Assembly: GCA_017591395.1 (NCBI GenBank)
Contig: WEDG01001089.1
Span: 1 to 64,000 of the forward strand
Reading direction: 5' to 3'
DNA from: Schistocephalus solidus
Lineage: Eukaryota > Platyhelminthes > Cestoda > Diphyllobothriidea > Diphyllobothriidae
DNA: 64,000 nucleotides
The position numbers and the translations under genes are program-made. Shown piece after piece: positions 45,008 through 56,279 of the stretch (positions are counted from its first letter, which is position 1; the number at the start of each line of letters is the position of its first letter). The notes beneath the pieces are model-generated. The model saw nothing but the letters and a program-made list of their open reading frames with translations. It was not told where the DNA came from and did not search any database.

Positions 45008-45690
45008 GGGAGTCAGACGGCGATGGCTGCTCCATATCCCCTGAGTTTGTGAATCCTGGTGTGTGCGTTATGGGGGCCAGGTCGTGCTGTGGCGCGCGAA
45101 GACGAGTACGCCGATCCGTCAGCTAATGCGCCCACTCCCACATCAGACAACTGACCGGCTCGGACAGTAGTCTGACTGTGGGGGTTGGGGAGAGAGTGAG
45201 GTCGACAGCTCAGCGCATATTCCTCACTATAAACAATCTGACGCGCTTGAAACTATCACAGTGCGCCTAAAGCCATGGCTTGGAAGGTTGCCAACTGACG
45301 GGATAACTCGGATCGCGTGGTCAGCCCAATGTGTGTTTTGTGCGGAGTGGCTGACTGGCGGACTGAGAGTCAGGCTGCAATGGCTCCTTCTTAATGTGGT
45401 CTTTATGGCACCCCCACTCCGTGGGATCCGAGCCAGGTGTGGTGGCACGCCCAGGGGCGGCTCCGGCCGCGCCAGCCACCTGCGCCCCTCTCCCATCTCC
45501 GGTCTTCTTGACTCTGTCTTGACACCGGGCTCAGGTGGGGGAGGAGGAGAGAGTGCGGTAGCTGCAGCGCAAGGCTACTATCACTTAAAACTAATTCACG
45601 CGCAAGTCACCGTCCCTGCACCACCTGGTGTGGAGCATACGGTGGACCTCGTCGAAATCGACGGTCGAACTGCCGTGTATATCCCCAGCC
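45008..45690 (+). repeat. 680-bp repeat family, + copy in LINE 3' flank
   Basis: It matches 57560-58230 along its whole length in the same orientation: GTGAATCCTGGTGTGTGCG, CACTCCCAC-TCAGAC, TCACTATAAACAATCTGACG, CTCCTTCTTAATGTGG, and CACCGGGCTCAGGTGGGGGA. The - copies at 37740-38840 are the inverse. A unit that stands alone at 57.5 kb argues that this is an independent repeat or a solo end of the element. Confidence 0.75.
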
Positions 45691-45715
45691 GCTGTGTGGC
45701 TGCTGGCGGGGCTCG

Positions 45716-46440
45716 ATAGTGAACCCCAGAGCACAACTCGATGAGTGAGCCCTGCAAACGATCAGTGAGCACCTACTTGCCAGTTGATTCAATGGGTTCT
45801 CCACGCTTTCTTTACCGAATACAAGCCAATTGCTCTCTTCTATGCGGGACGTGACATATAAGTCTCTGTTTTTAGGGTCTCTCTACGGTTGTAGCTGTAG
45901 CGACAGTATCCCTTGAGAATTTTCCGCGGCCTGCTCGGCAATCGACCCTTCCCAACGCCCCCTCCGCCACAATAATTAACAGTTCCGATGGCAGCCTACA
46001 AGACAACGGGTTCGTGGCTCAACGTTGGAAGATTGGACTTCGTAACGCTCAATGCGAAAGATCCCGGGTGCAAATCCCAGGTCTGGAGGACCTGTTTGCA
46101 AATGCCTGTGATGGCTCCGGGCCATGCGAATCTGGAGTTGAGGATGGTTGGCTGGCACCGGCTAATACATTATTATCCCAGTTTCCCTCGTCTTTCTTGG
46201 CACTCCTGCATATCTGTGTATGGTGGCAGAGTGCTCACTGACCAGGTCATTATATGTGTACGTCCTATTATGCCTTGGGGGCTTTAGCTAGAGCTCTCAC
46301 AGACAGTCGCATAGGGACTAATCGTCATGGAAGGAGAAGAGTACCCACAGAAGCAAAGTAGACTGGGATGGCCATTTCTGGTTTATTAATCGTCCTCAGC
46401 CAATCACACCCAACTCTAGGTATGGACGACCTGGGATTCC
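45716..46440. repeat. SINE fragments between 45.7 and 46.4 kb
   Basis: 45690-45770 (+) has the SINE tail block (GGCGGGGCTCGATAGTGAAC). 46010-46210 (+) is a diverged SINE with a head (GGTTCGTGGCTCAACG), a CCCGGGTGCAAATCCCAG B-box region and GTTTCCCTCGTCTTTCTTGG. 46355-46440 (-) is a partial body (GATGGCCATTTCTGGTTTAT). All are degenerate. Confidence 0.5.
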
Positions 46441-46880
46441 GATTGGGTTTTTGTTTATTGGATATATAATTTGGTTACGTACTCAAGCGCCCTATATCTG
46501 AACGACGGGTCCGTTGTCCTGTCCGGGGTGATCATAATGTTCACCGTAAGAGGTGCGGTCACCGCACAGGTCGTGAGAAGTTATCGTCCCATAATGCCTT
46601 GGGGTTTAACTAGAGCCCACACAGGTAGTCGCATAACAACTAGCACTACATCCAGGTTATCCAAACCAGAAATGTTTATTCCATACTTCCTTTTCTTTTT
46701 CAGTACCGCCACCTGAACATATACTACTGGTCGCTACGCGAATGCCTGCAAAGGCTGCAGAGTAAATCCCAAGGTATAAGTAAACGAGCTCCTCACCTAA
46801 TCTGATCGGTGTACGCAGAGCTTATTAGCATAGCGAATCCACCCTCCGGGACAGAATCAGGCAAGGGGATTGGACTGCTC
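46441..46880. other. no gene recognised
   Basis: Diverged repeat-like sequence with short frames only. Confidence 0.35.
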
Positions 46881-46884
46881 GGGT

Positions 46885-47605
46885 CGTGCAGTATTTATAG
46901 GATTTAGTGTCTAGGTCACCACATGCCTGTCACGATTGGCAGCTGTCGAATGCATCGCGGGTAGTTGGTCGTGGTGTGATAATTGTCTGACGGGCCAAAT
47001 GTTTCAGTATGCAGCTGTCATGCAGTTGCTATGCCCCTGTGTGCCTGTAAAAATTATCGGCTTCCGCACTCATAGCCCATCTTTGCATGTGGTGCGATGC
47101 TGGCCCACAGTGCATTGCTAACGCCCGGGGTTTCGTCAGCCGTTTTGGCTGTTGGGACATTTGGCTCGCTGACACTGGCACCAGGAACACTTGTCACACA
47201 CTCTCCGCGTGGCTAACTACTTTGTCCAGGCAGTCTCAGCACCGCATATAGAGCAGGGAGGGCGTTGGACTCGTTGATTGATCGAGGATCGGACAGTATG
47301 ACTCGAGCAGTTAGTGGCTCACGTGGTTGTCGTATCTAGCAGTAATTTTGACTTCATGCTAACGGAATATGCGGCTGGGTTCCGTCGAATGAGCCACAAC
47401 TTGTGAGCTGGTGTTATTCCTTCTCACTGCTGCTACGTGTTCGGCCATCCACGTTAGGAGTAGCCTTCCAGTTTCTCCGGCAGACAGGCAGGCACATTGC
47501 AACTGCATGGCAACTGCATACAGCAACATCAGGCCAGTCAAGCAATGATTGCACCATGTGCAACTATCCGAGAAACTAAGTCCTATAAATACTGCAACAA
47601 CTGGA
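46885..47605. repeat. inverted repeat with arms of about 150 bp
   Basis: The left arm (46885-47060) contains GCAGTATTTATAGGATTTAG, GTGGTGTGATAATTG, ACGGGCC and GCAGCTGTCATGCAGTTGC. The right arm (47470-47605) reads on the - strand GCAGTATTTATAGGACTTAG, GTGGTGCAATCATTG, ACTGGCC and GCAGTTGCCATGCAGTTGC. The arms are separated by about 410 bp. It could be a fold-back/MITE-like element or two opposed copies of one repeat. Confidence 0.6.
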
Positions 47606-47804
47606 CAATCTAATACCTTGAACTTGCCTCTTCGCTTCTAGTAAAAAAAATTATTACAGCTTAAAATAAATAAATAAACTGTTCAGGTGTAATCCTTTTC
47701 TACGTTTTCAATCCGGTAAGGATGCCTTTTGTGGTCGCCATAAAAGGACACGAGAAACGAACCGCCAACCATACATGTGGCTTTGTGGTAATTGCCAAGA
47801 AATT

Positions 47805-48010
47805 ATGCTTAGGATCAAAGTGAGGTTTAGGGTTAGGTTTGATTTCGAGGTTAAGGTCAGAGTTGCGGTTAGGGTTATACTAAGCGAAGGGTTAAGGTTA
47901 TAATCGTGGTAGCTGTAGGGTTTAGGCTTAGGGTAGGTCTAGGGTTAATATTAAGTATACAGTTTAGTTTTATCTTAGGGTTAGTGTTAAAGTTAAGACA
48001 CGGGTATATT
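47805..48010 (+). repeat. degenerate telomere-like TTAGGG tract
   Basis: GGTTTAGGGTTAGGTTTG, GGTTAGGGTTATAC, GTAGGGTTTAGGCTTAGGG and TCTTAGGGTTAGTG alternate with variant hexamers for about 200 bp. It is followed by GACACGGGTATATTTAGCC, the same flank as at 32158. Confidence 0.75.
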
Positions 48011-48487
48011 TAGCCTTTCTGAAACTTATCGCAAGTTCACCTATTTTAAGCTGTTGGTGCAGTTCGTATTCCCTTTTCTTGACATATTTCATTTAATTAA
48101 ACCTCTTCTATTACTCTCATCTATTTAAATAAGGTAAAACCTGTTCTGCTCTGTGAGGCATTGAAATTCACCCATGAAAAACGTTTAAACCTAGCCAACC
48201 TTATGATGACCTTTTCAGTCTTTGGCTCTGTTTTGGAGAGAGGGTGGAGGCGAATCGATGATAGTAGTTGACAGTAGTAAAAAATGCTAGTAGTCGCTTT
48301 TGCTCACCTCCTTCCTGGTACAAACACACCAAAGCTAATGTTTATAATAATGAATATGCACGAGTTGCAGTTTACAATATATTGTCCAGCAACGTCTGCA
48401 TAGAAGACGCGAAGCTGCAGAAGGAAAATGACCTAACCAACCCCCACCATACCACTTTAACCCCCTTCCGCTAAGGATTCCTTCAGC
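48011..48487. other. 3' flank of the coiled-coil ORF
   Basis: On the - strand this lies downstream of the stop codon. An ATTAAA variant polyadenylation signal can be read on - near 48096-48091. No other feature is seen. Confidence 0.3.
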
Positions 48488-49828
48488 CTACCGTATTCGC
48501 CTTCGAAAGAGGCGTCTTTTTGTTGAAATTAGAGGCGATTCGGAGAAGGTGTCTGGGCTATCCAAAAGTCCCAAATGCTGCTCACTGGGTCCTAGAGCGG
48601 CATTCTGGTTACTGCCGTTGAGATTGTGAGGCAGCCGCACAGCTCCCAGGCTATCCAGCAACTGTGCCCAGCCATCTTTGCCGAGGACTTCGGGCAGCAA
48701 CTGATACTTGCTCTCGGAAATGTCAGTTTCGCTGTTGAGGTCGCCATTGATAAGGGCTTGATGCAACTCCGCAAACAGCGGACGTGTCTTGATGAGCTTG
48801 CCCACCAGAGCGTCGTTGGCCTCATCCATGTCAAGGAGAGTCTGCACGGCGCTGTGAGTGGCCAGTAAACTCTCCACCAGCTGTTTCCGCCGGTTTGCCA
48901 GCTCCACCGTAAGATCGTGGTGCCGAGTCTTGGTGTCCTCTAGCTCCTTCTTCACACGACCCAGCTCCTCAAATATGCGTGTTCCTATGTCCTGCACTTT
49001 AGTGGCGATAATACTCAGTGTGGCCGGAGCATCCTCAATTTTGCCTTTATTGGCATAGAGTAGACCTCTAGCATCGTTTGCCACCATTCCGTCCACGCTC
49101 TTGGGCTTTTTGAAACATCCTGTCGGCTCGTTGGCGACTAACTCGTGGTTGTCGTAGATGCCTTCGGTCCAGAGACCGATAACCAGAAAGCTGAATTCGG
49201 CATGTCTGTGGGAGAGTTCGCGTTGCAGTTTGGTGATCCACTCGGGACGTTCTTGTTCACTCGGTGTCCCTCCCATCACATAGCTTATGTCCGAAGAGCC
49301 CTTCATCGTTGGTGTCGGCGCTCCAAGGGCTGCCTCCAAGGTCTCTTTGGTACTCTTTGGAATCCTATATCGGTCAATACTGGAGGCTTGGGTGGTGTGA
49401 CCACTCTTCGCCTTACTTAGGCTAGACTGAGCAGACTCTATCCCAGCCTGCATGCATTTGTCCAGGGAAAGCAGTTGGTCGAAGAGACGAAGGTTGAACT
49501 TCTCGGTATCCTTCAGGGAGGCCATGAGATCGGTCACCTCTTCTCGAATGACAAGCAATTCGGTGACTGCGCGAGACAGGGCCTGTTCCAGACCATACAT
49601 GGCAAAACGCAGACTTTCAATTTCTGCCGCGACCTTTTCAAATTCATCCAAGGAGTCAGCACATACTTCCAGTGCAGCTTGTAAATCCACGACGGGCTTC
49701 GACATCCGTCGTTTGTCCACATAGATGTACGGATAGTAGGACTTTGCCAGGCGTTTTGAGGCCTCCGAGAACTTGGCCGAGGGCGGAACATCGGACGAGC
49801 TCCCCGTGAAGCCTGATCTAAAGGACAT
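48488..49828 (-). CDS. uncharacterised coiled-coil protein, intronless (446 aa)
   Basis: This single open frame of 446 codons on the - strand starts at ATG 49828-49826 (first ATG after an in-frame TGA at 49852-49850) and ends in RRRIR-stop. The sequence is non-repetitive and of balanced composition, unlike the repeat-derived frames around it. Residues about 45-140 (LQAALEVCADSLDEFEKVAA, LEQALSRAVTELLVI) and 270-345 (IFEELGRVKKELEDTKTRHH, LANRRKQLVESLLATHSAVQ) have heptad-like patterns typical of coiled coils. The middle is Thr/Ser-rich with WITKLQRELSHRHAEFSFLV, and the C-terminus is basic. I recognise no family, signal peptide or membrane segment. It may be a structural or complex-forming cytoplasmic protein, or a retrocopy. 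No LINE motif is present. Confidence refers to it being a real gene. Confidence 0.6.
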   Translation of the reverse strand: MSFRSGFTGSSSDVPPSAKFSEASKRLAKSYYPYIYVDKRRMSKPVVDLQAALEVCADSLDEFEKVAAEIESLRFAMYGLEQALSRAVTELLVIREEVTDLMASLKDTEKFNLRLFDQLLSLDKCMQAGIESAQSSLSKAKSGHTTQASSIDRYRIPKSTKETLEAALGAPTPTMKGSSDISYVMGGTPSEQERPEWITKLQRELSHRHAEFSFLVIGLWTEGIYDNHELVANEPTGCFKKPKSVDGMVANDARGLLYANKGKIEDAPATLSIIATKVQDIGTRIFEELGRVKKELEDTKTRHHDLTVELANRRKQLVESLLATHSAVQTLLDMDEANDALVGKLIKTRPLFAELHQALINGDLNSETDISESKYQLLPEVLGKDGWAQLLDSLGAVRLPHNLNGSNQNAALGPSEQHLGLLDSPDTFSESPLISTKRRLFRRRIR

Positions 49829-52344
49829 TTTGGGCGACCGCCACTCGTGTCAGCTTATCCGTCCGCCGCTTGACCGTTTTCAAAAAACACGTGAACATCA
49901 ATCCGCACACGCCCCGCCAATCAATATTTCCTCGTGCGAGTCTGCGGCATCGCCCCACCCAACATGGAAAGCTCGCGCGTCGGACGGTGTAAAAACCAAT
50001 CAGAAGCAAGAAATAAACGGATAGTCAAAGAACTAGCAGGAGGGCCTCTCGGTGGGGGAACCTGATGAAGGGACCTATCGTAGACAACTTGAAGTCTCGC
50101 GGTGTGTAATTCCGTCACAATTTAGTTTTGAACTTGAATTCATCGCAAGCCCACTTTTCTGGTCGAGCAGCAGTAGGTGGCGTAAGTCGTGAAAATCATC
50201 TACTTAAGTTCTGAAATACAATATCGGTTAGAAATGATTACTTAGGTGTGGTTGTAATATTGATTATCGTGCGGTACAGCCCCAGGATATTCTAAACATA
50301 ACGGAATGCCGTCCTTTGAATGCTCGGCTTTCCGCCCATTTGATAAAATATGACTACCTAAAATTACTACTGAAGTAGTAGGGCATTTTCCCAGTGGTTT
50401 TCGATACCCTTACAGATCCAAACATGATTAATATAAAATATTTAAAAAATACCCAATGTTATATTCAATTTTCAGAAAATTATGCCATCTGCAAATTTTA
50501 TACTCAAAGAAAGGCATATTTCGATTCAAAAAAGTTTTTCCATTTCTGAATAATTTAGAACCCGACTTGCCGTTGCAATTTTGTTCTGAATTTGAAACTA
50601 TAAGCTGCCCTTTTTCAATTTGAAGAAATTCATGCCTTCCTCTATGCTGTCAACAAGGTGCCATGTGGGAGTAAAGATGTTGTAATGGGGATGAAACATG
50701 CTGTATCCCTCATGAGGAGCATTAATGAACGGACAGAGATCACGTTATTTAAATACACAGCAGTGATGGATTCCATCCGTTGGGATAGGCTGGGCTGGTA
50801 ATTTTAGCCCAAGTGTGATTTAACTCACGGTTTCCGGTGAAGCCTCGTAATTCAGGTGGTCAGAGTGTTGGCTGTACTCAAAAAATTAAACGAAATCATT
50901 CCTACGCGAGAAACCTTTGAAAAATATGTAATTTGTTACACAATAAGGCTGAAGAAGGATATTTTCATGCTTACATTATGTAAGGTGTGTTTGGATTTGC
51001 AAGAGATTCGAAAATAAATCGAGTTAGCCCATTATAGTTAAACATTTTTTTAGACGATCAAGCAGTTGCATATTCAGGAAGCTGTCATCCTGATGTAGTT
51101 GAAATATATCGGGATTACGATGCATGATAATTTATATTACAACTCCACCTAAGAAATTACTTCTATCCAAAAAATACTGCAGAATTAAAGTTAGTTATAC
51201 ACAAGATACGTCATTTACTGTAAATTATCGGGTGAAATTAGAGATGAACTCTACAAGTTCATTCAATAGCTTTCGACAAAATTACAGGCATTACAAGAAC
51301 TCACATGGAGAATGCCGGGGCTTATGGATGATTTGAAACATTGACGCTGCGCCATGGAGGCACAAAAAAGCTACGAAGCACTCGCGTCTAGACTTGTAGC
51401 TGGTACTTGTTTTGTGATTCTTGTGGAGTCAGTTGGTGTGCATAAAACGCTTTCCATTGAAGCTGATGGTATTCAACTCCAATGTATGCATTGCCATTAG
51501 TGAGAAAACTGACGCGACCTGTTTCAACGCTTTGAATTCAATTTCGAAAGCAGTTGTAAAGCAGTTATCTCAGACAGCCTACGAGGACGCTGGTAAGTGC
51601 CATCCACAGCTGTCTAATCCAGCAAGCGAAAAACTTTTGGGCTGATAAAACGCAACATAAATAATAACGTGATTATAATTAAACTACTTAATAAATTATA
51701 GTAACGATAAATACATACGTTTATTTTATATGACCACACTGCTGGTCATGAGGAAAGAGGCATGCCGGTACACCTCGATGTATACAAATTCCAATGTTAT
51801 GCGCACAAAGCTTGAGTCTGTGGTGATACACGTTTGACTATAGCAAGCACTATACAGAAAAACTGACGTATAGAGTGTCGCAAAACTTGGCCAGCAGGGG
51901 TACTGAACTCAACTTTCAAGAAGTCCCTGAATAACTAGGCGATACTCCCTCGTGTGCTGTTCGGTTATTTTCCATACATTTTGCTTCCCAAGCAATGGTG
52001 TGTGGAGGGGATCACGGGTTTATGGCTTTGTTTCAACCCTGCCTGAACGTTAGCACATGCTTCAGTGTCTGGTCGAATATGTGGCGTGTGTGGTTTGTTC
52101 AGCATGCAACATGCGTAGGGTTGGCGGTCTTTCCAACTGTACGGTTGGCAAACATCTCTCCCCCTCTCCCTCAACCCGAAGAACCGACTACATGGATAAG
52201 CGGATTCTTGAACGTGCACTTCGACCACTGCATGCGATGACGTACCTCACGGAGTGGGCATATCATCTCCCTCAGGTTCTGGTGGCAGGTTTTAGAAAGT
52301 GCGCGAGAACTGAATTTCCTGAAAACCAAAGTACAAGGGGTACC
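49829..52344. other. upstream of the coiled-coil ORF and A/T-rich intergenic DNA
   Basis: 49829-50120 is the presumed promoter/5' UTR side of the coiled-coil ORF. I see no clear TATA box. 50840-50890 holds a fragment of the type B SINE (GCCTCGTAATTCAGGTGGTC). 50950-51900 is A/T-rich with no feature. Frames at 51965-52368 overlap on both strands and look fortuitous. Confidence 0.35.
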
Positions 52345-53150
52345 CAAAACCAACTAGAATTATTTTAATTTTTTTTCAAATTTAAGATAACATCTTAAAA
52401 ACATTTTAATTCCTTTCAAAATACTGTTTATTAGTTGACATACGCTTGACTCAATGGGTTTCTCACTGTTTGAAACACCTTTCTGGCATTCTTTGCAACG
52501 ATTGCTGTTAACAAGTTGACTTTAGTACAGCCATAGCTCTAGCCAACTGAGCTACGAGGCCCCACCGGGAGCCGTGAGTTTAATCCCACTTGGGTCTAGT
52601 TACCCGCCCAGCCTACTGCGACGTATGGAATCCACCAATTCTGATACAGCAAGCTGACTGCCCAAGCAGGATTTCCGAAGCAATCAATCTAGAATCCACC
52701 AGATGACTACCAGGCACAATTAATTAGTAGAGGATTTTGGCAGTCCATTTGCAGGCGTGAGTTCGAATCCCACCGAGGCCGCCGAGATTTTCACAAGTGG
52801 GTCAAAGGAATTATTCAAATCTGCCAAAATCCTCTACTAAAACGGGTTGAGTTTGAACGCAGTGTTTGCAGGCGCGTTGTCAGGATGAAGCAGCCAGTCG
52901 CCCGATCGTCACAATTTATGTGGTTTTTTTTTCTCGCGACCTCACGCGAGTACTTCAGCACTTGGAGATAGTCATGTTGGTTCACTGAGGAAAAAAATTC
53001 AACTTTAATGACTCCTATCGTATCAAGAAAATAACTAATCACGGACTTCAAAGTTGATTTCTGTACAGTGTAAATGATGCAACTACCACCTCTATGTCCC
53101 TCCCCCGCTCGAAAGAGACCGCCCGGATTACAGGTGGATCTAAGCAAAAT
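52345..53150 (-). mobile_element. mariner remnant interrupted by a SINE
   Basis: On the - strand, 53100-52815 encodes a fragment resembling the middle of a mariner transposase: VIKVEFFSSVNQHDYLQVLK, then DRATGCFIL and, in another frame, the segment that should carry the second catalytic Asp. 52345-52510 matches 53870-54010 beside the other mariner copy (AAGATAACATCTTAAAAAC, TTCTGGCATTCTTTGCA). Type B SINE sequence occupies about 52525-52790 and separates these parts. The left edge AGGGGTACCCAAAACC may be a degenerate terminal repeat. Confidence 0.6.
52525..52790 (-). repeat. type B tRNA-like SINE inserted in mariner
   Basis: Its - strand shares GCCTCGTAGCTCAGTTGGC (A-box-like) and the flank CAGAATTGGTGGATTCCA with 27490-27670. 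On +, GCGTGAGTTCGAATCCCACC at 52755 resembles a B-box, so a second partial copy in the opposite sense may be present. Confidence 0.5.
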
Positions 53151-53864
53151 TGTAGGTTAAGCTTAGTGGTCGGGTTAAGACACTGAATTATTTATCGTTC
53201 TTGTAAACGCAATCCTATTTCGTAAAGGCATTCACCGGAACATTCATGTTTAAATGCCTCTTGTAGGAATTGACTTTTTCTTCAAATTGCCTGTTTGCTA
53301 GAAGGACGCCTTAAGGTTTTAAAGTGATTATCCTGCCATTACTACGTTTTATGATAATATTTGAGTATGTGCATTTTTGCCATCCCGTTAAGGGTCTTCA
53401 TCGCAAGGGCTACAGGATTTGCGTTGAAACAAAATCGTATAGTTCCTCACGACATTAAGTCGAAGCCTCTAAGTACTCATTCCATAGATATCTGGATTGC
53501 TTTGTGTCTTCCAACGGCAGCAATCTTAAACTTGCCTGTGCACTGCTATCTCAAGGAGAGGGAAGGCTCATCGGAAAAGTTTTCCGCTAGAATTGCTAGC
53601 GCAAACCCCTCTTCGGCTGAGATGAATCAAATAGATTTAGGTTTTTTTCACTGGAGTTACAGTGAGGCTACGGAAAGACGGCTCACATCCGTGGAGGTCC
53701 TGGCACAGCAGTAGAGGTTACCGGGTCAGGAGGCGGAGTCTGGCCTCTCGCTGGGATTCCTACTGACCGGCGCGTCTAATCCGGGGATGTCACATTTCTG
53801 CAGCCAGTGAGGTCAACTTCTCATGCGTGGCATGCACTTTTGCCTTTGGGCAAAAAATGACAAG
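53151..53864. other. between mariner copies; unassigned 117-codon frame
   Basis: 53361-53714 (+) is an ATG frame of 117 codons without a recognisable domain. It could be chance. Nothing else is supported. Confidence 0.3.
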
Positions 53865-54900
53865 GATTACCCATTACATGTTTTTTTAATGAAGATAACA
53901 CCTTAAAAAATTAATCTCAATCGAAATACTACTTATATGCTCTTGTGCCAACAGGGTTTCAGCCATTCGACACATTTTTGGCATTCTTCTGAACTTATGC
54001 TGTCAATTGGCTCCTCTATTTATTTTTTTATAAACCTCTTCTACATTCTGAAACAATTTCCCTTTATGTTTTCCCTCATTCTTGGGAATACGAAGAAGTG
54101 GCAGAGGTCTAAGTCGGGCGAGTAGGGGGTAAGAAACCGTTGTCATACCGTTTTTTGCCAAAACGGGTTGATTTTGAACGTTTTATGGGCATGCGCGTTG
54201 TCATACTGAAGCAGCCAGTCCCCTTTGACCACAATTAAGGTCATTTTCCTTTCACACAATGTCTTCAACACTTGCAGGTAGTAGTTGTGGTTCACTCTGG
54301 TGCCATAACGAACAAATTCAACGTGAAAGACTCCATTGATTTCAACAAACAACCATCATAGACTTCACATTTGATTTCCTTTGCTGTGATTTTTTTCTTC
54401 TGGGCGCTGAAGTTGTCGTACACTGGTCGGAATGTCATACTCCTACCACCACGATTCATCCTCTGTGATGATTAATGACAAAAACAGGATCACAAGATAC
54501 ACTCTACTGACAGCATAGATACCAGGTGGGTCTATATACCGTAGAATCTACTAATTTACTCCAAGATGGCGATTAATTTCTGAGGAACTTGGAAGGCTAC
54601 AAAATCAGGGCCAGTTTGTGTCTGCTCTTTCAGTTCCTGTGGTCATCAGAAAGCAATAGTGAGCCAAATTTTGTTGCGGCGCGTCTCCTGTTCAAATCTT
54701 CTGTTGTGATTCTTTGGCACGAACTCTAGTAAAATTTCCCTTATTTCGTATAATTCATCGATTGTCCTGCGAGGATACCATCGCGCATTTCTGGAACATT
54801 CTCTTCTGGTCTGGACATTGAAGGGCGACTCGAACGAGGTTACTCTTCAAGTGATATTTGGCCATTGTTGAACCAAGAAAACCACTCGAAAATGCTTGGC
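53865..54900 (-). mobile_element. decayed mariner (DD34D) element
   Basis: In broken - strand frames the transposase is recognisable: LSLIITEDESWW with the first catalytic Asp (54485-54450), IVEFVRYGTR-type sequence continuing as NHNYYLQVLKTLCERK, GDWLLQYDNAHAH with the second Asp (about 54215-54190), then YPPYSPDLDLCHFFVFPRMR with the third Asp (about 54130-54080). N-terminal helix-turn-helix sequence is suggested up to 54870 (MAKYHLKSNLVRVALQ). Stops and at least three frameshifts inactivate it. TA target duplications and terminal repeats were not resolved. Confidence 0.75.
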
Positions 54901-56279
54901 GGGCTTAAGGCTTCCTTCCCATAAGCCTTCCAAAACAGTGAAACTACTTGCGCCGATGCTTCCTTTGCCAGGAAACAGAATTTGCCGTTGGGCCTTCAAG
55001 CCTGTCATTGCAGAATCACCGAGAGCGTTGGAAGGTAGGGTTTAATCAAACTCTGTCACTCTTTTCACTACCTGGCTTTCTCGTAAGTACTACTCGGCGA
55101 ACTGAGCAAGAAGAACGTACCAGTGCATACGTCGGCCCATCGCCCCCAGGATCCGCGGTGGAGGCGAATGTTTCACGCAGGAAGGGGGGGGAGGAGAACA
55201 GCATCTTTTGAACCTACAGATGACCCTGCATCTGCTAGCTGCCACAAGCCAACGGCGATCTGCCTGAGCCTGTACTCCTTACGACCGTCGCGAATGACGC
55301 AGCCCGCCGTGTGGCCCACAAGGCGGAAGGAGCAGTATGATGACTTTCACAGCATCTATCGCACCACCTTCTCACCCACCTAGCAGACTCCGGGGTGAGA
55401 TAGTTTTGAGCCTACCGTAGGTGGGCTCTGGTGCAGCGGTTGATTAGGCTGAAGAGCCCGTCTACGCGTTCCACACACCACCTGATCCCCGCACACAGAG
55501 CCGAGTAAGAAAAAGGCTTGCAGTCTGACGCTGAGTTCTGAAAAAGACCGATTCAGTTGGCAACCCTCCAAGCCACGACACTTAGCGCGTTGTGCGGGCT
55601 GCGCTGATTTGCCGTGAGAGTGGATTCCCCACTGTCGACGTCTCTCTTCCATGCACCATGACCGAGGCCATCAACCAGTTGCTGATGAGATTGCAGTATT
55701 CACTGCGCTGGCTCAAAGACAACCAAGATACTTTGGAGACATGAAACCCTGGATGACCAACTTGTCCTGCTGGACCAAATATGAAACCCACCTTCCAACA
55801 ATTGTGGCCACCACTACGACAAGTACGCTAGAGCAGCAAGATAAATGAACATTGCTCAGACAACGACGATGCCATCCCAAAACGCAGAGGAGGAGAGCAT
55901 GACACAGGCACTTAGAGGAAGCTCATTTAACGATGTCCGTTGCCTGCTTCCTCTGTCTAAAACGTTTTGATCCGACTGATCACCCGGAATATATTGTATT
56001 AGAATTCAGTTTACGTCCTCTTTTCCATACAATAACCTATTTACTATCTATCCCGTTTGGTCCTAGGCCATCTTACTGAACAGTTAACCTTATAAATATG
56101 CAATGGCCGTGAGCATTTGAATAAGAGGTTCCGGAATTTTATGATATCATTGATTTTTGCATATTTTGCCGCCCGTACATGGTTTCATCTACTATTGTTG
56201 AAAGAACGCTCGCTTACATATGCTTATCCAATCAGATCTTGAGAATTATGCTAAACCCTCTCAAGCGGTCACATAGGGA
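54901..56279. other. no gene recognised; distant repeat at 55380-55610
   Basis: 55380-55610 (-) shares CAACCCTCCAAGCCACG and the layout of the 680-bp repeat family but is much diverged. Frames at 54948-55383 and 55582-55848 overlap on both strands and show no domain. Confidence 0.35.

Larger units (their letters stand above)
40013..45715 (+). mobile_element. near full-length zinc-finger LINE with flanking direct repeats
   Basis: Order on +: a ~260-bp block (40013-40270), a GT microsatellite, a GC-rich leader, AP endonuclease, reverse transcriptase, a C-terminal domain with four to five C2H2 fingers ending at 44808, a 3' UTR, and at 45437-45690 a second copy of the first block. The shared block contains GGTGTGGTGGCACGCC, CTTGACTCTGTCTTGACACC and GACGGTCGAACTG in the same orientation at both ends. 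The polymerase is broken at several points, so the copy is dead. Whether the direct repeats belong to the element or the LINE landed inside a tandem repeat cannot be told from one copy. Confidence 0.75.

Noticed and set aside
53361..53714. 117-codon + strand frame between mariner copies
   Set aside because: No recognisable motif. I kept it only as a note in the spacer entry.
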